From the NCBI GenBank assembly GCA_031292625.1, contig JARLGU010000019.1, positions 62,001-126,000 on the forward strand: DNA of 64,000 bases, read 5' to 3'. Position 1 is the first letter of the stretch, and every line of letters starts with the position of its first letter. The notes under the pieces were generated by a model. The model saw only the letters and a list, made by a program, of their open reading frames with translations. It searched no databases and was not told the DNA's origin. Source of the DNA: Capsulimonadaceae bacterium. Lineage in GTDB: Bacteria; Armatimonadota; Armatimonadia; Armatimonadales; Capsulimonadaceae. This document shows, in pieces, positions 62,102 through 64,000 of this stretch. The translations under genes were made by a program, and so were the position numbers.

Positions 62102-63901
62102 CTAAAAATCTTCCGTCTCGTCGCGATGTTTGTGGTTTTCGACGATCGTCAGGTTCGGCTTGTTCGACGCCAAGCGGGAGCCAGCGGAAGCGCCATACGT
62201 CCCGGTTGCGCGCTCGACATGCACCGAAGCGCCTGTAGAATCAACCAGACTGTCATCGAGTTTGAACTTGCGGACAAGATCCCGTAGCGTGCGAGCCTGC
62301 TGCGACGTTTGCTCGCTCGACGCAGCGGCTTCCTCGACGAGCGCGGCGTTCTTCTGTGTAATGTCGTCCATCTGCACGACGGCCTTATTCACTTGTTCGA
62401 TTCCAGAGGATTGTTCCTGCGCGGCGGCGTTGATCGTGGCGACGATCTCGGCGACCGTGACGCTTGATTCAACAATCTGCTTGAGCAAATCGCCGCTCTC
62501 GTTGACGCGCTTCGTGCCATCGACGACCCCATTGGCCGCGACGCCGACAAGAGACTTGATCTCCTTAGCGGCTGTCGCGGATCGACCCGCAAGACTGCGC
62601 ACTTCGGCTGCAACCACCGCAAAACCCCGGCCCTGCTCGCCGACGCGCGCGGCTTCGACAGCGGCGTTGAGCGCAAGCAGATTTGTCTGGAACGCAATCT
62701 CATCGATGACGGAGATAATATCGACGACCTTGCTAGCGGCCACGTTAACCGATGCCATAGCTTCGACCGCGTCCTGTACCGCCTTGCCGCCAGCTACTGC
62801 CAGGCTCTTGGAATCGGCTGCCACTTGGCTGGCGTGAGACGCATTTTCGGCGCTCTGCTTAACGACGCTCGTCATCTCCTCCATGCTCGCCGCTGTCTCT
62901 TCGAGGCTGGATGCCTGCTCTGATGTGCGGCTGGCGAGATCGCCGTTGCCCGCGGCAAGCTCATCGGAACTGGCCGCGATCTGTTCCGAAGCGTTCAGGG
63001 CCTGCGAAACGAGATTGTTCAGGGAGATCCGAGCCGCGTCCAATCCCTCGACCGAGTGCTTTGCCTGCAAGAGCATTGCGTCAAACGAAGTCCCCATCTC
63101 GCCGAACTCGTCCTTGCGAGTCCAGTTCAGCAGTTCGGTGCGCCGAAACGTTTTCGGGGACAGATCGCCATCGCCGATCGCCTTGGTGGCGGCGGCTACA
63201 TCCGTGAAGCCGAGAACAAGATGAGCTGTCCGGTCTATGACGACGGCGAGAGCTGATACGATCGTCTTGATGATAACTCCCGCGAGGATAAGGCCGACTG
63301 CTAGCGCGGCGACAAGCAATCCGGTCATAAGGTTTCGTCCGTCGTGATACGCATTAGCCGCGTTTCGGATATATTTCGGGCTACGATGTGAGTTCCAGTC
63401 TACTAACGCGAAGCACTCATCGCGAGTTGCGCCAACTACGGGAAACTGGGCGACCATTATGCTGTCGTACTTCGCCTTGTCGTTTGCGACGGATGCCGCC
63501 TGCGCTTGTGCTCCATAGGAAGTCAGAGTGAGCCAATCCGCATTGAGCTTCTTGACGAGGCTGATTTCCTCGGGGTCTTTAGCCGCATTCTCGTATTTCG
63601 CGAGCTCATCATCGCCCTTCTGCTTGAATTCGGGCAGAACCTGCAAAAACGCATGTCGAGCGCTGGCTGGTCCAGTCGGATTGATGTTCAACTCTGCGAT
63701 GAAGTACTCCATAATCATACGCTGAATCGACTGGGACGAGGTGCTGCCCGCCATCGCTTCATTGACGATAGCGTTGGTATTGGCGTCCATTACCGACATT
63801 CGATCCAATGCGACCGCTCCAGCGAGGAGCGAAAATAGCAAACAGATGCCAAATCCAAGAGCGATCTTGTGAGCAATCTTGATGTTGTCTAATATCTGCA
63901 T
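62102..63901 (-). CDS. Methyl-accepting chemotaxis protein
   Basis: 599 residues. Helix 1 (about 10-32) and helix 2 (about 193-217) enclose a periplasmic four-helix-bundle-like sensor domain ([20 protein letters not shown]). HAMP about 218-285 and the methylation/signalling domain follows, with the hairpin tip [26 protein letters not shown]. The long C-terminal tail (about 560-599) has no clear CheR pentapeptide. A soluble ligand is unknown. GGAG lies 12 nt before the ATG. Likely part of a motile lifestyle but no other chemotaxis genes are in the window. Confidence 0.96.
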   Translation of the reverse strand: MQILDNIKIAHKIALGFGICLLFSLLAGAVALDRMSVMDANTNAIVNEAMAGSTSSQSIQRMIMEYFIAELNINPTGPASARHAFLQVLPEFKQKGDDELAKYENAAKDPEEISLVKKLNADWLTLTSYGAQAQAASVANDKAKYDSIMVAQFPVVGATRDECFALVDWNSHRSPKYIRNAANAYHDGRNLMTGLLVAALAVGLILAGVIIKTIVSALAVVIDRTAHLVLGFTDVAAATKAIGDGDLSPKTFRRTELLNWTRKDEFGEMGTSFDAMLLQAKHSVEGLDAARISLNNLVSQALNASEQIAASSDELAAGNGDLASRTSEQASSLEETAASMEEMTSVVKQSAENASHASQVAADSKSLAVAGGKAVQDAVEAMASVNVAASKVVDIISVIDEIAFQTNLLALNAAVEAARVGEQGRGFAVVAAEVRSLAGRSATAAKEIKSLVGVAANGVVDGTKRVNESGDLLKQIVESSVTVAEIVATINAAAQEQSSGIEQVNKAVVQMDDITQKNAALVEEAAASSEQTSQQARTLRDLVRKFKLDDSLVDSTGASVHVERATGTYGASAGSRLASNKPNLTIVENHKHRDETEDF

Positions 63902-64000
63902 AATGATCTAAATCTCCAGCCGCGCATGGCGACAGCCTATTCTTTGTTATCGAAGCTCCGGACGTCGAGGATTGTCCAAGTGACAACAGTGTCCTCTCAT

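Overview
The window reads as a chromosomal segment of a G+C-rich, free-living bacterium. My best guess is Armatimonadota or a close relative. The reasons are two secreted prepilin-like proteins with the FPVFA-x-AREKAR type of N-terminus and DUF1559-type tails, several hybrid GntR/LacI sugar regulators, and many small polysaccharide-use loci. This is inference from gene style only; no rRNA, tRNA, CRISPR array or prophage was found.

Layout. 1-2477: a SteA-like fragment and recD2. 2626-7879: a minus-strand, sialic-acid-flavoured catabolic cluster (SASA esterase, SUMF1-sialidase fusion, a truncated second esterase, MFS permease). 8105-17855: housekeeping genes (ABC exporter, cytidine deaminase, Rel/SpoT, HAD phosphatase, type-4 uracil-DNA glycosylase, HIT protein, YpdA-like reductase, a membrane protein). 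18164-19727: two small exported metal-binding-type proteins and a prepilin-like protein. 20070-31188: a compact nitrogen-fixation locus transcribed leftward (2Fe-2S ferredoxin, molbindin, then nifH-nifI1-nifI2-nifD-nifK-nifE-nifN-nifB-nifV). 31998-34039: small membrane protein, RRM protein, MtfA peptidase. 34072-61663: a carbohydrate-catabolism region with esterase, TIM-barrel isomerase, FAD oxidoreductase, FucP-type symporter, four sugar-type repressors, two paralogous AraC/PhyH/UroD-like modules, a large secreted glycosidase, a BNR sialidase-like protein and a GH32 fructanase. 62102-63901: a methyl-accepting chemotaxis protein.

The nif genes encode a Mo-type nitrogenase with post-translational control by NifI1/NifI2 in the arrangement known from methanogens, clostridia and some deltaproteobacteria. 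Strong hairpins lie after nifH and after nifK, so output may step down from H to DK to ENBV. The ferredoxin and molbindin form a separate upstream unit closed by a terminator.

The most unusual structure is not a gene. A family of about 250-bp intergenic repeats (element A, eight copies) has ends that each carry a stem-loop followed by a T-run, one reading inward from each side, so the element looks like a mobile bidirectional transcription terminator. The stem sequences differ between copies but compensatory changes preserve pairing, and five copies abut or overlap a stop codon. A second, MITE-like family (element B, two copies with terminal inverted repeats) lies next to the start codons of rel and of a GntR-type regulator. 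Several genes have a -10 box only 6-8 nt before the start codon, suggesting leaderless transcription is common in this organism.
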